From: Parapristionchus giblindavisi
Lineage: Eukaryota > Nematoda > Chromadorea > Rhabditida > Diplogasteridae
Direction of reading: 5' to 3'
Assembly: GCA_943737045.1 (NCBI GenBank)
Contig: CALSFV010000016.1
Location: 1,291,001 to 1,355,000 of the forward strand
DNA: 64,000 nucleotides
Position numbers and translations under genes: made by a program. The notes below the pieces were generated by a model. The model was not told the origin of the DNA. It worked only from the letters and a program-made list of their open reading frames with translations, and did no database searches. Positions 35,279 to 46,585 of this stretch are shown here, in pieces. Every line of letters begins with the position of its first letter. The first letter of the stretch is position 1.

Positions 35279-36280
35279 GGTATATGAGGCCATTTGTGTA
35301 AAAGTCGGACAAATCTGGGGGAGGGTTGGCACAGGCCAAAAATTTTAATACCCTCAAAACTTGTGTATAAGGGTTATCGACCTCGCTGATGAAGATGTAC
35401 ATAGTCATTTTGGCTCCAGTGGTCCCGCAACGCCTGGGCGGGATTACGGTAGCATCACGTTTTCAAGCCGTTCTCGATCCGTGGTTGAGCTAGAGGTATG
35501 AAAATTGGGCTCCTGGGACAGAATTCGATGGCGATGATGGCTGTCTACTTCATTTTTGTTTTGAAAATTTCCCAAAAATCGACAACTGGAAATTTTGATT
35601 GAGAAGGTTGCGAGCCTAGCGAGTATGACAGTTCGAACCGGCGTGGTGAGAGGATTCCAACGATGTATTTTGAGCCTTTATCTCCGTCGAGAAAGCTTTC
35701 ATTGGCTCGATATAGTGATGTGCGCCTTGCAAGAGGACTCTCTCAATTCCGCACGCTATCTCGCACTCTCGAGAGTGGTGAGAGAGCGTGCGGAAATGAG
35801 AGAGTGGCGAGGGAGCGCCCGGTATTGAGACGTAAACAACTCGTAATGCTGACGCAGATCACTATATCGAGCCAATGAAAGCTTTCTCGACGGAGATAAG
35901 GGCTCGAAATATATCGTTGGAATCCTCTCACCACGCCGGTTCGAACTGTCATACTCGCTATGCTCGCAACCTTCTCAATCAAAATTTCCAATTGTCGACT
36001 TTTGGAAAATTTTCAGAACAAATGAAGTAGACAGCCATGATCGCCATCGAATTCTGTCCCAGGAGCCCAATTTTCATACCTCTAGCTCTACCATGGACCG
36101 AGAACGGCTTGAAAACGTGATTATACCGTAATCACGCCCAGGCGTTGCGGGACCACTAGAGCTGACTATGCACATCTTCATCAGCGAGGTCGATAACCCC
36201 TGTACACAAGTTTTGAGGGTATTACAATTTTTGGCCTGTGCCAACCCTTGTTCGACTCTTACGCAAACGGCCTCATATAT
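35279..36280. mobile_element. Foldback element of about 1 kb
   Basis: Ends TATATGAGGCC and its complement. The arms of about 480 bp contain the mirrored motif GGTCCCGCAACGCCTGGGCG... near 35427 and 36140. They meet at a CT/GA-rich palindrome (about 35745-35820). A TA or TATA flank suggests Tc1/mariner-like insertion. The open frames within are mirror images. Confidence 0.88.
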
Positions 36281-36570
36281 TATAGAATTACAAAAGTTTT
36301 GCACACACCGCGCCAAATGCCGAACATAGTAAACTTCTCCACCGTTGAGAAAAACGCACGACAAATTTTCGGAAGGTTTTTTCGAACGTTTTTCAATGCA
36401 AATAATTTTATTTTTATTGAAAGTCCTGTGAAATGATGAAGAAACGCCATAAAATTCGATAAAATTCGAGAAAAAAAGGTATGTCGCGCGAAGAAGTGGG
36501 CGGAGTCTGAATATTGCGCGGCAAACAGCGGAATTTGTATTGTTCGGAAAGTTTTAATTCTATAATACAT
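36281..36570. mobile_element. MITE with TATTATAGAATTA ends
   Basis: Begins TTATAGAATTACAAAAGTTTT and ends AAAGTTTTAATTCTATAATA, directly abutting the 35279-36280 foldback. A partial reverse copy lies at 19800-20075. Confidence 0.7.
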
Positions 36571-36837
36571 GCTCTTCTGTCCTTCGAATATTGAAAAAAA
36601 TTGAAATTTCTTATATTTCATAGTCATGTCATCATCTCATCTTTTGTTAATTTAACTTTACTACTCGTATTCTACATCTTTGTCATTAATGTATTCATTC
36701 TGTATTTGTATATCATACTTTTTAATAAAATATGTTCAATCAATATTCCAAATGTAATCTTTGACCAATCAATCAATAATCTATAAACTTTGACGTAAAC
36801 TTTGATTAATCAATCGATAATCCACCAACTACCGTAC

Positions 36838-37183
36838 CTTATCCTCCACAATCCACAATTGACAGTTGGTCTTTCGTACAAGTTGTTTGTCGTGAGTAAC
36901 CCCATAATCACTCCGCCGCCAAAGTCCTCAATCGCTGTCGCCAGTGCGTCAATCGATTCTACAATTGATTATCGAACGATTTTGAAATATTTTATTTATT
37001 TTTCCAAGATTCCAATGTGTCAACTAATTCTGAATATAAACAAGAATATCGATTGATTTGTAAACATTTTACTGATTTTTTTCATTTGATAGATACCGTA
37101 ACCCACCAATATCGAGGTTATTCGTGGGCTCGTCGAGGATGAGAATGTCGGGAGCGCCCAGTGACAGTTCGGATAGTGCGATT
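36838..37183 (-). pseudogene. ABCF1-like copy G: Walker B and H-loop exons
   Basis: Walker B exon 37107-37183 is intact. The H-loop exon 36838-36958 is 121 bp instead of 119: two extra G in ATGGGGTTACTC shift the frame just before THDERL. No terminal exon follows within the copy. Confidence 0.87.
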
Positions 37184-37865
37184 CTGTAAGGAATCAAGGG
37201 AATTGCGATCATATTAACGAAAGTCACACGTGACATAACTCAAGAGTGAGACGAGAAAGTACCAGGTCATAGCAAGGATCACTGCTGGGTCTGCTGCCCA
37301 TAATAGATGATCAGATATACATAATAATTATTATTATCATAGATATAATTAATAATATTAATAAGATGTCTAAATAAGGCGACACTGAATCAATCGATCT
37401 TCAGTCCATTTCCTTCCCCTTCTCTTTTCAAATCCTATCTCCCCTTGCACTAGTTATACTCAATCTTAATATCTACTAGTCGAAAAATAAATGCGATCGC
37501 TATCCAGGGATAACATCGCTCATCTACCACAACAATGAAACGAGAATGTAACAGGCCGAAACAACAGATTGCCATTTCACACCACATCAAGATTAATCAC
37601 TTTTTTAAATTTTCGCCACAACATCTATGATTTTTTAAAATTTATTCCAACCGCTAAATGTCTTAACTGTTATCACTTCTTATCTTATTCTCATATGACG
37701 GAATTTTTGATTTGAACTTTTGATCGTGGGAAAAGGGTGTTCCGTCGTGAAAATCTCTAATAATAATAATAATAAATTTATCTGACCTCGGAGGGTATTT
37801 TTAAGATTCATAATTAAATGTTTGAAGAATATGATAAATTCAGGAGGTAAGAAAGAAGGCTGCGA
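37184..37865 (-). other. ABCF1 intron fragment
   Basis: Intron upstream of the Walker B exon, with the ATGAAACGAGAATGTAACAGG block near 37535. It ends near 37690. A short (AAT)n run follows and then the retrotransposon fragment. Confidence 0.6.
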
Positions 37866-38362
37866 TTACTTGATCGTAGCATACAATACATATGAGTTAC
37901 GAATAAAAGACTTAAATACATTGGCACTATGGGTACAAACAACACTATTGTCAAGATTATTCCATTTTTGGACAATACGATTTGTCAAAAAAGATGAGAA
38001 CTTTTTTGAGTGAGATCTGTGGGTTCTTAGATATAAATTATGTCGGCACTACTCTAGAACGCCGGACCAGTCCAATAGTATTACATGTGTAGAATAGTCT
38101 AGAATAAATGGCTATTCTTCGTGTTTATTTTATTTTTATCATCCTTTTGGACTGGCCCGGTGTTCTGGTCCGGTGTTCTAGAGTAGTGCCATTATGTCTA
38201 CGTGAAGTGTTGGTAAGATTAGGGAATAGAAAAAGTGTACGGGCATCAAGGTCAAGATGAGAGTGGATTACATTGTACGTGAATATGAGGTCATTTTGAT
38301 CTCGACGGGAGTGAAGTGAAGGGAGCTTGAGGTGTTGTATGCGCTCCAGGTATGGTCGATAT
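37866..38362 (-). pseudogene. C-terminal fragment of a second non-LTR reverse transcriptase
   Basis: On the minus strand the frame from 38362 reads YLERIQHLKLPSLHSRRDQN, then DLIFTYNVIH, the typical RT C-terminal block of CR1/jockey-type elements. It is split by a 146-bp element (38045-38190) and resumes LRTHRSHSKKFSSFLTNRIV, then QKWNNL..., ending at a stop (37866-37868). It is distinct from the element at 12200-15682. The fragment is truncated at its 5' end and flanked by GPALPP intron sequence on the right. Confidence 0.8.
38045..38190. mobile_element. Merlin-like MITE, 146 bp, nested in the RT fragment
   Basis: Ends GGCACTACTCTAGAACGCCG and near-complement, with an exact 8-bp duplication ATTATGTC at 38037-38044 and 38191-38198. 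It shares the first six bases (GGCACT) and the 8-bp duplication with the element at 18407-18807. Confidence 0.92.
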
Positions 38363-38883
38363 GGAGATCTATTATGTGTTCACTGTGTTAATTGGCAGTG
38401 AAAGCGTTATAAATTATGCATTATTAATATTATTGTTACACTACATTATTATAACAACTATTTCTACTGATTAGGATGTTATGTCAGCTGGTTCTTCTCT
38501 AGGGTTCTCGAAGTAGTATCACACGATCGGACTCATTAATGTTATATTATAATGTTTATGTGTGAGAAGAGTATGGTTAAATAGAGGATGTTAATAGGCT
38601 GTGAAATCATTGTAAATTATAATGATTACGCGTGAGAAGAGTATGATGGAGTAGGAGAAGTGTGAGCAGGTGATTTGGCGTCGCTTCTGTGCGCTATGAA
38701 CACTGATTGTTTGTTGATAATTCGCTTCCAAATCGTTTGTCGTGAAAACCATATACCTGGCGCATGAGTTTTTGGGGCTAGTGAATCAAATTTTTCTCGT
38801 TTTCTTTGTCTACGTCTTAGAGTATTGCCAGAGCGGAGAGTAATATTACATCTGGGTCAGGGCACAACAGAACTACATTGCAG
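38363..38883 (+). other. GPALPP intron 1 without exon 1
   Basis: Matches introns between exons 1 and 2 in copies C, D and J (AACACTGATTGTTTGTTGATAA, GCCAGAGCGGAGAGTAATATTA). Exon 1 is absent; the retrotransposon fragment occupies its place. Confidence 0.6.
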
Positions 38884-39773
38884 CTCGCTCCCACCCTTCC
38901 CTCTGTTGGTCCATCGTTCCCGATCGACCAACCGCGTCGTCATTCGTCCGCTCCGACTGCGCATCGACGCGTTCTCGACGCGTCTGACTCCTCGTACGGA
39001 CCGGCTGCGCCTCCGGAACCGGAACCTGAAGCGCCGAGACGCGTTCCTCGCGGTCCAGCCGCGCCGCCCTCGCGCGTTATTTGCCCCGCGTTTCCTGAAG
39101 ATCTACTGCCTTTTGAGGTACGGTGATCTTGATGATCTTTGATCTCTAATTATTGATTTCTTGCTTATTTAAGGCTACCAACGGCGAGAATGGTCATGAC
39201 GAGGATGAGGAGGAAGAGGATGATGATGCATACGGACCCGCTCCACCTCCCGCACGCGTTCCCATGAACGGAAACGGCAACGCGTCGTTGGCCGCACGCG
39301 GACCCGCGTCACCGTCCGTCCATGCGAGAGATCAACGTGAGAGCGAGATGGAAATGCCGTTTGTAAGTGGTTTTTCCGTTGGATCATTTGATGTAGATAT
39401 AAAAGGCAATACCACAACGAGATTCTGAGTGATAGTAATTATTATTGTTTTAAATTGTTTCTATTAGGATGACGACGACGATGACGTCATCGGTCCTATA
39501 CCCGAGTCAGCGAACGGAGCGGAGGAGCTGGCGGCGGAACGGCGACGCGTCGCTATGCTCGCGGCTAAGGCGGCTGAGGTACGAAGAATCAATCAATAAT
39601 ATGTTAATCGGCAAAAAAATCGATGAATAAATAAATCAATAAAATGCGCCTTTGCAGGATAAGAAGGTGAAGCGGGAGGAGTGGATGCTGCAATTGCCGA
39701 ACAAGCTGAACAATTACGGTCTGGGAGCGAGGTGAGGGAGATTATTGATTTTTTAATAATTTATCCATTTAGG

Positions 39774-39835
39774 CTTCGGCATATTGGTTGTTGAAAAATC
39801 ACAGAGATGATTTTTCAACAACCAATATGCCGAAG
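39774..39835. repeat. Near-perfect hairpin in GPALPP intron 5
   Basis: CTTCGGCATATTGGTTGTTG and the following bases pair with their exact complement after a 6-base loop (stem about 28 bp). No target duplication is obvious. Confidence 0.85.
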
Positions 39836-40991
39836 TTTTTAATTGTTTTCTCGGCGAGTTCGTAATTGTTTTCTCGGCGAGGTTTAAGTTTAATCTCTCA
39901 AGCATGAAACTTGCAATCACCGGGGGGGGGGGGAGGGGAGGGTGCATCTTTGCTCATGTTTTCCAAATTAAATATATCTTATCATGCGTGGCAAGCATTG
40001 CCACTGGAAATGAAAATCGAGGGGTCGGACGTAATATTCGGGGGTCGGAAGCAAAAAATGGAGCATTTATACGTCGTTTTGAGTGATTTTTTTTTGAAAA
40101 TCGGGGGGTCGGGTGCCAAAAGTCGAGGGTGTATTGCCGCTAGCGGCAGTGGTGCCCACGTATGTATCTTATGACAGAAATTAAGTAATCCCACTGACTC
40201 ATTGTAGTTTTGAATGTAATTCTAGCGCTTAGCTAATAACGCGACAGAATTAGATTCGAAAGTTTCAACGCGGTGATCGCACATTTCACGCTTGAGAGAT
40301 ATGCTCAAAAGGAACACCAATAAGTAATACGGAAGGTACTGCATACGAGAAAGTATACACGAATAGGTGTAATTTATTCAATGAAAAAATAAAAATAAAA
40401 GTTATTGTTTGTGACAATAAGTGTAGCTGGTCTAGTCGTATGGTTAAGTGCCACATCCCGAGCAAATTTGAAACTCTTCGCTCTGACCACACTCTCTCGT
40501 TTTCTTTATTTACTGGAGAGCGTTGCCAGAGCGGAGAGTTAAAATCACTCGGGGTGTGCCTTTAAGTAGCAGCATGATCAATGTCCCGCAATCTTTGATC
40601 TTTGCCTCCCACTTACCGTAATCTCTCATCGTTGTAGGACCTTCTCCAAGTCAGCGGGTGTGTCACCATCAGAGCAGGCTGTACGAAAGTAACTTTAGCC
40701 GGAGTTCTCCTTTTGCTGTGAAACCACAAGACCAAAGACCAAAGATCAATAAATATAAACTTTATCTACACTGACTAAGACTAAACACAATCCAACAACA
40801 ACTACTACACAACCTCACTCTACAACGACACGAGTCCCAGACTAAAGATAATACAACGAAAGACACGACATCAACTTACAATTATGGTAATGGACCATAA
40901 TTGATTACAATGCAAAATAAATGAGACACAAAGAAATGCAAAAGTAATATAATTAACATAATGACTAGAACACATAATACAATAACAAAGA

Positions 40992-42539
40992 TCAAATATC
41001 TATAGTAGGAGAGTTATCACAGGGCTGGGTATCCAACCCTAACATCTCCCTCCTCCTCCTCCAGCATGTCCTCATGCGAACAAAATTCTTCTTGACACGA
41101 AATCCTCGAGATGACGTAATAACATTATATAGACAATCTTCTTTCTTCTTGACTTCAAATCCTTGAGATGAAGTAATCACATAGCAACGACATTGATTGG
41201 AATGGTCACAATTCAATCGATATTCGTAATCGTTATTGATTATATGATCAGATGAAATCTCGTCGTAATCCTCTTTACGACCTCGATCAATTACGGTACC
41301 TTTACAGTACTTTAAGATATTCCTCTCAATATATCCTTTCCACATAATCCTTCCATATCCATCATAATGTCCTCTATCCTGACCATATTCACATTTGAAT
41401 CTACTACGGAATATACCCCATTCCGTAGGATTACAACAAACGTATTCAGGTCTGTAGTGATTATCTCGACCGTACTGTATTCGGTTTTGATTTGCACTTC
41501 GTTCAATCTGATTGACATCTTTGCCATTTCTAAACGATTCGTGACAAATCTTAATGATCTCAACATTCTCCTCTGCCTCAATGTTGGTACAAGTATTGGT
41601 ATCAATAGACACTGCTTGTTCTACCAAACATAATCTCTTATCGATATGACCATTTCCTTCATCTTTGCCACAATACCGATTGATCACTTTACTCCAATCA
41701 TCTTTATCTTTACTCTCCTTATCAATCCGATGATTTACCATATCCTTATCAATTCCATCCTTATTCCTCCGACCCGATAAAGCAAATGCCAAATGGTTCT
41801 CGAGAATAACAGACTTGAATGCCTTAGGCAATTCCTCGTCCCTCGTCTTCTCTATCATTTGTGGAACCAACTCAGTCTGATCTAGTCCTTTCTCTTCACT
41901 CTTCCCATTATTCAGAGTGAGAAAGCAACAAGCCTTATCCTTATCATCATTAATCTCGTCCATGCTCTTAACACATGATTCCTCAAGAACGCCTGTTTTG
42001 AAGTTCGAACTATTCATCACAGGTGGTAGGCCCTTACTAGCTACACCTGATTCACATGGACCATCAACTATGTTATCAGTATCTGAACACAACAAGCTCG
42101 TTCCGGTGGCACCAGTCATCTCCACACTACCCGCAACACATGGGAGTAATATCTTCGGAGAGGTTACTGTAGCTCCACGCCTATCACTATCATCGTTATG
42201 TGCTCCTCTCAATCCAATCGATACACCCAACGGCATTTGTATATTAGGATCAGAGAACGCCTGCAATGATTGAACATCACTCTTTTTCTCGATCAATTGA
42301 GGGTTTATCCATTTCTCAATCATTATATTGCTACTGAGAATAGAGGCTTTCATTTCATCTACACTGTGTTTCATCTCTTCACATTTCTTAATGAATAATA
42401 ATTGAGCCTTAGCAAATTCACCATGCAAAGTTTTACTTTGGGTCACCTTAAGACCATCATTCCCTCTTATGTACTCAATAAAACTCTTGTTATCAATCAT
42501 ATCTGTTTGTGTTCTCGATGTTGCATTAATATCAGTCAT
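40992..42539 (-). CDS. Internal ORF of the LTR element, 515 aa, function unknown
   Basis: An uninterrupted frame from an ATG at 42537-42539 to a stop inside the 3' LTR. The N-terminal third looks helical (LLFIKKCEEMKHSVDEMKAS), the middle is acidic/lysine-rich, and the C-terminal third is rich in Tyr, Arg and Cys (EYVCCNPTEWG, YRLNCDHSNQCRCYVITSS). A short duplicated phrase, VITSSQGFEVKKK / VITSSRGFRVKKN, closes the protein. It could be a Gag-like or accessory protein. No zinc knuckle or catalytic motif is seen. Confidence 0.6.
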   Translation of the reverse strand: MTDINATSRTQTDMIDNKSFIEYIRGNDGLKVTQSKTLHGEFAKAQLLFIKKCEEMKHSVDEMKASILSSNIMIEKWINPQLIEKKSDVQSLQAFSDPNIQMPLGVSIGLRGAHNDDSDRRGATVTSPKILLPCVAGSVEMTGATGTSLLCSDTDNIVDGPCESGVASKGLPPVMNSSNFKTGVLEESCVKSMDEINDDKDKACCFLTLNNGKSEEKGLDQTELVPQMIEKTRDEELPKAFKSVILENHLAFALSGRRNKDGIDKDMVNHRIDKESKDKDDWSKVINRYCGKDEGNGHIDKRLCLVEQAVSIDTNTCTNIEAEENVEIIKICHESFRNGKDVNQIERSANQNRIQYGRDNHYRPEYVCCNPTEWGIFRSRFKCEYGQDRGHYDGYGRIMWKGYIERNILKYCKGTVIDRGRKEDYDEISSDHIINNDYEYRLNCDHSNQCRCYVITSSQGFEVKKKEDCLYNVITSSRGFRVKKNFVRMRTCWRRRREMLGLDTQPCDNSPTIDI

Positions 42540-42754
42540 CCCTGATACAGATTCAATTACAGTGCACTAGCCCGACTTACAAAGATCAAAGATCAAGTCT
42601 AATCAGTAAAAGTACCAATTATAATGGCGTGGGAATTAAATGAATCGACTTTCACACAAACGCGCAGTCACACAAAGATCAAGAGTTCAAAGATCAAAGA
42701 TCAAATAGTACCGGTGACACAAAGATCAAAGATCACAAATCAACCGTACACTTA

Positions 42755-43140
42755 CCAATCGGGAGTCTTTCGACAATCAACCGAGATTCGATCTTTTTCA
42801 CCGTATCTTCTTACTTATCAATCGGGAGTCTTTCGACAGTCCACCGAGATATACGGTATTCACGATCAATCGGGCGTCTTTCGACAGTCCACCGAGACAC
42901 AATCAATCGGGCGTCTTTCGACAGTCAACCGAGACACAATCAATCGGGCGTCTTTCGACAGTCAACCGAGACACAATCAATCGGGCGTCTTTCGACAGTC
43001 AACCGAGACACAATCAATCGGGCGTCTTTCGACAGTCAACCGAGACACAATCAATCGGGCGTCTTTCGACAGTCAACCGAGATAATCAATCGGGCGTCTT
43101 TCGACTGTCAACCGAGATATTCCTTTCCTCGCAATCAATC
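42755..43140. repeat. 37-bp tandem repeat in the LTR element leader
   Basis: About eight units of CAATCAATCGGGCGTCTTTC followed by GACAGTCAACCGAGACA, between the 5' LTR and the ORF. The outer units are diverged. Confidence 0.92.
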
Positions 43141-44587
43141 GAGCGTCTCGTATCCTGACAGTCAACCGCGATTCAGCAACGATCGTCCTGAATCCGCAAT
43201 ACGCTCCTCCGATCCGATCCTATAATTCGCTCCGATACACGCGCAACTCCACTCTCTCTCTTAGTCAAAAGAAGGATCAATTTGGTCAATGATACAAGTG
43301 GTAATCAGCAAGCAAAGGTCGGTTCGGCCCCCATGTACGAAAGTAACTTTAGCCGGAGTTCTCCTTTTGCTGTGAAACCACAAGACCAAAGACCAAAGAT
43401 CAATAAATATAAACTTTATCTACACTGACTAAGACTAAACACAATCCAACAACAACTACTACACAACCTCACTCTACAACGACACGAGTCCCAGACTAAA
43501 GATAATACAACGAAAGACACGACATCAACTTACAATTATGGTAATGGACCATAATTGATTACAATGCAAAATAAATGAGACACAAAGAAATGCAAAAGTA
43601 ATATAATTAACATAATGACTAGAACACATAATACAATAACAAAGATCAAATATCTATAGTAGGAGAGTTATCACAGGGCTGGGTATCCAACCCTAACAAG
43701 GCTGATTGGATGCGGGCGCCAGGCACAGATCCCGCCGACCAACCCGGTACCAGCCGAGACGATATGGAGAGATTGGTAAGGGTTATTGATTGATTTGAAA
43801 AAGTATTGATTGATTTGGGCTTGTATCGTACAAGTGATTCGGAATGAAGTATTGATTTTGTCGGGAAGGTGAAATATTTCATGAATATCTTTTTATCAAA
43901 CGCATTAGCGAATAGTTTTACTGATTGATTTGGGATATTATTGATTGATGTCTTTGCCAAGGGAAAGTACTTTCGACAGCTCTCAATCGATCAATCAATC
44001 GATAATCCGTCTCAATTTGTTATCTACAGGCGAACGCGGAACGCGACGCGCAGCAGGCGCGCATCGCTTCGGCGCTCACAGCCAGCCAGAACGAGTCGTT
44101 GCTTGACGCACACGCATCCCGCAAGCGGAAGGCTGAAGCTGACGCGGCTGCTGCGTCTGGCGCGTCGATGTCCGGAGGAGCGCCCGAGAGAAAGCCGACA
44201 GGGAGAAGGGCATGCAGGTGAGAATTTATTATTGATTGAAAATATTTTTTTTTATTTTGAAAATATTTTGTTTAAATCATTTCGACAACCATATTTGTTT
44301 TGCGGTATCCACCAGTTGATTTCGAGTTTGGTGAACTAAAGATTAGCCACTTTCATTGCCCTATTTTGATAAATACTTCGGTTATCATATGATGGATCCA
44401 GCAATTGCGGCTAGCGACGTCAAGTGATTGAAATCGATTTGAATTTATCAATCAATCAATAATCCAATAATCGATATTTTGATTTCAGGTTCGTGGCTTC
44501 AAATCGGCCTCCACCGCGGAGATCAAGGAGAAGTGCGGCCATCTCAGCTCTCGCTTTTGCAATTCGAACTCGCAAAAGTTCCTCTAA

Positions 44588-45536
44588 CCGACCTCTCTGA
44601 ATTGGCGGCCCCTATAAGTGGGCGGAGTCTATCAGTGGGCGTGGCCCATCCCTAACTCCCTATTGTTATCATCTTTTCCATCAACTCATTTCTCCCTTTA
44701 TCTCTGCTTGCTTCGCTGTTTCCTACTTCTTATCATCGTTCTCTATTATATCCTTTCACGGTCAATCAATAATCAATCGATAATCATTCATGATCTATCC
44801 AATCAATAATCCTCCCCTTTTCCATCATCGCCAGTCCTTTTGTTTTGTGCGTGTCCAGTATACAGTATTACATAGAGTGATTCAACAAAGATGTTTCGCA
44901 CTTGTTTGGTCAGACTAGACTTGGTATATCGAGCTAATCAATAAATCGATAGTCTGAAATCAATCAATAATCGTTCTAATATTCAGTCAAACTAGTAACG
45001 ACATAGCTTGATAAGCCAGTCTCTCGTAGTGGTAGTCCCTTTTTCCATTTTCGTCTTGCGTTACAGTATCATCGTATAGCCGATATAGTATCATATAATC
45101 GTAATCGTTGTCCATTTCGTACAAAAATATTCGCCCACCGCACGTTTAGTTTAGTTTTTTTTTTATTTGTTTGTTTGTTCACCTTTTCCTGATCTACTCT
45201 TATCCCGGATTTTACAATTATCAGTATATCTAATATGTTGAGAATGTCGCTAATAAATCAATAAAACGATAATTCTTATTCCTTTTGGGACAAAGTACGG
45301 AAGGTGTCAACAATCAATCGATAACAAGAGTAAACTTGCAACGCATCAGCAGAGAACAACGGATTACGGTAAGAAAAATCGTCATCATAGCCAAAATTGG
45401 ACGAAAACGGGATATGAAAAAAACAAACAATATAAATATAGTATACTCTAGCAACCGGTAAGTGAAAATAGGAACAAAAATTGCTGGGAAATCAATCAAT
45501 AATGGTAGCTGATCAATCGATATCAAGATCTCCTTC
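44588..45536. other. 3' intergenic region of the convergent pair
   Basis: Reverse-orientation equivalent of 6322-7320 (GCGTGTCCAGTATACAGTAT, CGAAAATATTCGCCCACCG-like block). No gene. Confidence 0.7.
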
Positions 45537-46059
45537 TTAGAGAGTTTCTCCGAGAGCTTCGAGAATCTCCTTACGGTAGTTGTCAAAGTCGCCATCGATC
45601 TCGGCGATACCCTGATATTGAATTATTGATTACCTCATATTTAGAAAAAAGAACCCATCTTTTATTAAATTTTTGAATTTGTCCGTATTTAAAATATAGA
45701 AAAAAAAGAAGAAAAAAGTCCAAAGTTTCGTAATTGTATTCTTTCTCGTAGTATTGGTTTTCATGCACGTATGGCATCATATTTTGTTAATTTAACCCAT
45801 TGCATTTTATTTCTCATTAATGTATTCATTCTGTATTTCTTTGCCATACTTATTTTCCAAAACCCACATAAAGTTATTATTAAAATGATCAATCAATATT
45901 CCAGATGTGATCTTTGACCAATCAATCTATAATCCCGTATCTTATCCTCCACAATCCACAGTTGACAGTTGGTCTTTCGTACAAGTCGTTCGTCGTGAGT
46001 AACCATAATCACTCCGCCGCCAAAGTCCTCAATCGCTGTCGCCAGAGCGTCAATCGATT
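45537..46059 (-). pseudogene. ABCF1-like copy I: H-loop and terminal exons
   Basis: The terminal exon 45537-45611 is complete with a stop (one D-to-N change in DFDDY). The H-loop exon 45941-46059 is the full 119 bp, but its donor GTACGG has become ATACGG. Upstream the ABCF1 sequence stops near 46240, where pieces of a different gene begin. Confidence 0.87.
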
Positions 46060-46353
46060 CTACAATTGATTATCGATCGATTGTAACGTTTTATTGATTA
46101 TTTTTTCTTTCTTTTTTTGATTTCCCTGACTCTAACGTGACAACAAATTCCGCGTAAAAGAAAGATGTCGGTATATTTACAAACATTTTATTGATTTTTT
46201 TCAAGATTCCAACGTCTCCTCATGTTCTAAATCTGATCGACAGCTGAGTAGCGAACTGACTAGTGAGAGGGCGTACAGATGGGATAATTGCGCAAGGCGA
46301 TTGTTCTTTGATCATTGATCTTCAGATCGTATGTGATCTTTGATCTTTTGCAG

Positions 46354-46585
46354 CAGCAGTTAACAGCGTGGCGTGAGTCATCGAAGGGTATCATCTCCAT
46401 GTTCTCCGGTCCACCTCAACCTCCCGCACTCATTCCAAGCACGTATGAATTTATATTATTAGTATTACTATTATTAATTAGAATATGTTCCGGAATATTG
46501 TCGTTAAAACCGTCCACTGCTTCTATGAAGTACTGTGGCTCAATCTTCGCGGGACCCGACGCCGTTTCTGCGCGAGATGGTGCAG
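46354..46585 (+). pseudogene. Unidentified gene: shuffled plus-strand exon pieces
   Basis: 46354-46442 is an exon-like block (TTTTGCAG acceptor, GTATGA donor) encoding QQLTAWRESSKGIISMFSGP and PQPPALIPS. 46537-46585 is the end of another exon (AQSSRDPTPFLREMVQ, GTACGG donor), which is complete on the minus strand at 47013-47137. By phase, the REMVQ exon should come before QQLTAW, so the order here is scrambled. Protein family not recognised. Confidence 0.55.

Larger units (their letters stand above)
40680..43698 (-). mobile_element. Recent non-autonomous LTR retrotransposon, 3019 bp
   Basis: Two 365-bp LTRs (40680-41044 and 43334-43698) appear identical by eye. They begin TGTTAGGG and end TCGTACA when read on the minus strand. 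A 4-bp duplication AGGC flanks the element. Next to the 5' LTR is a TGGGGGCCGAACC primer-binding site. Next to the 3' LTR is a purine tract (GGAGGAGGAGGAGGGAGA). The only long frame lacks reverse transcriptase, integrase or protease motifs, so it depends on another element. It disrupts exon 6 of GPALPP copy H. Confidence 0.95.
38884..44587 (+). pseudogene. GPALPP1-like copy H: exons 2-8, split by an LTR element
   Basis: Exons: E2 38884-39117, E3 39174-39362, E4 39468-39578, E5 39658-39731, E6 40638-40679 plus 43699-43775, E7 44030-44217, E8 44489-44587. Exons 2-5 are open with normal splice sites and carry GPSFP, IC(G)PAFP, GPAPPP, VIGPIP and KKVKREEWMLQLP. E6 is interrupted by a 3-kb LTR element. 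E7 is 188 bp instead of 192: four bases are lost at the PFD motif, which destroys it and shifts the frame. The first GPAFP is CPAFP here. This is the best plus copy, yet dead. Confidence 0.9.

Noticed and set aside
35595..36364. ORFs in 35.6-36.4 kb (MTVRTGVVRGFQRC... and mirror)
   Set aside because: They are the two arms of the 35279-36280 foldback in opposite strands.
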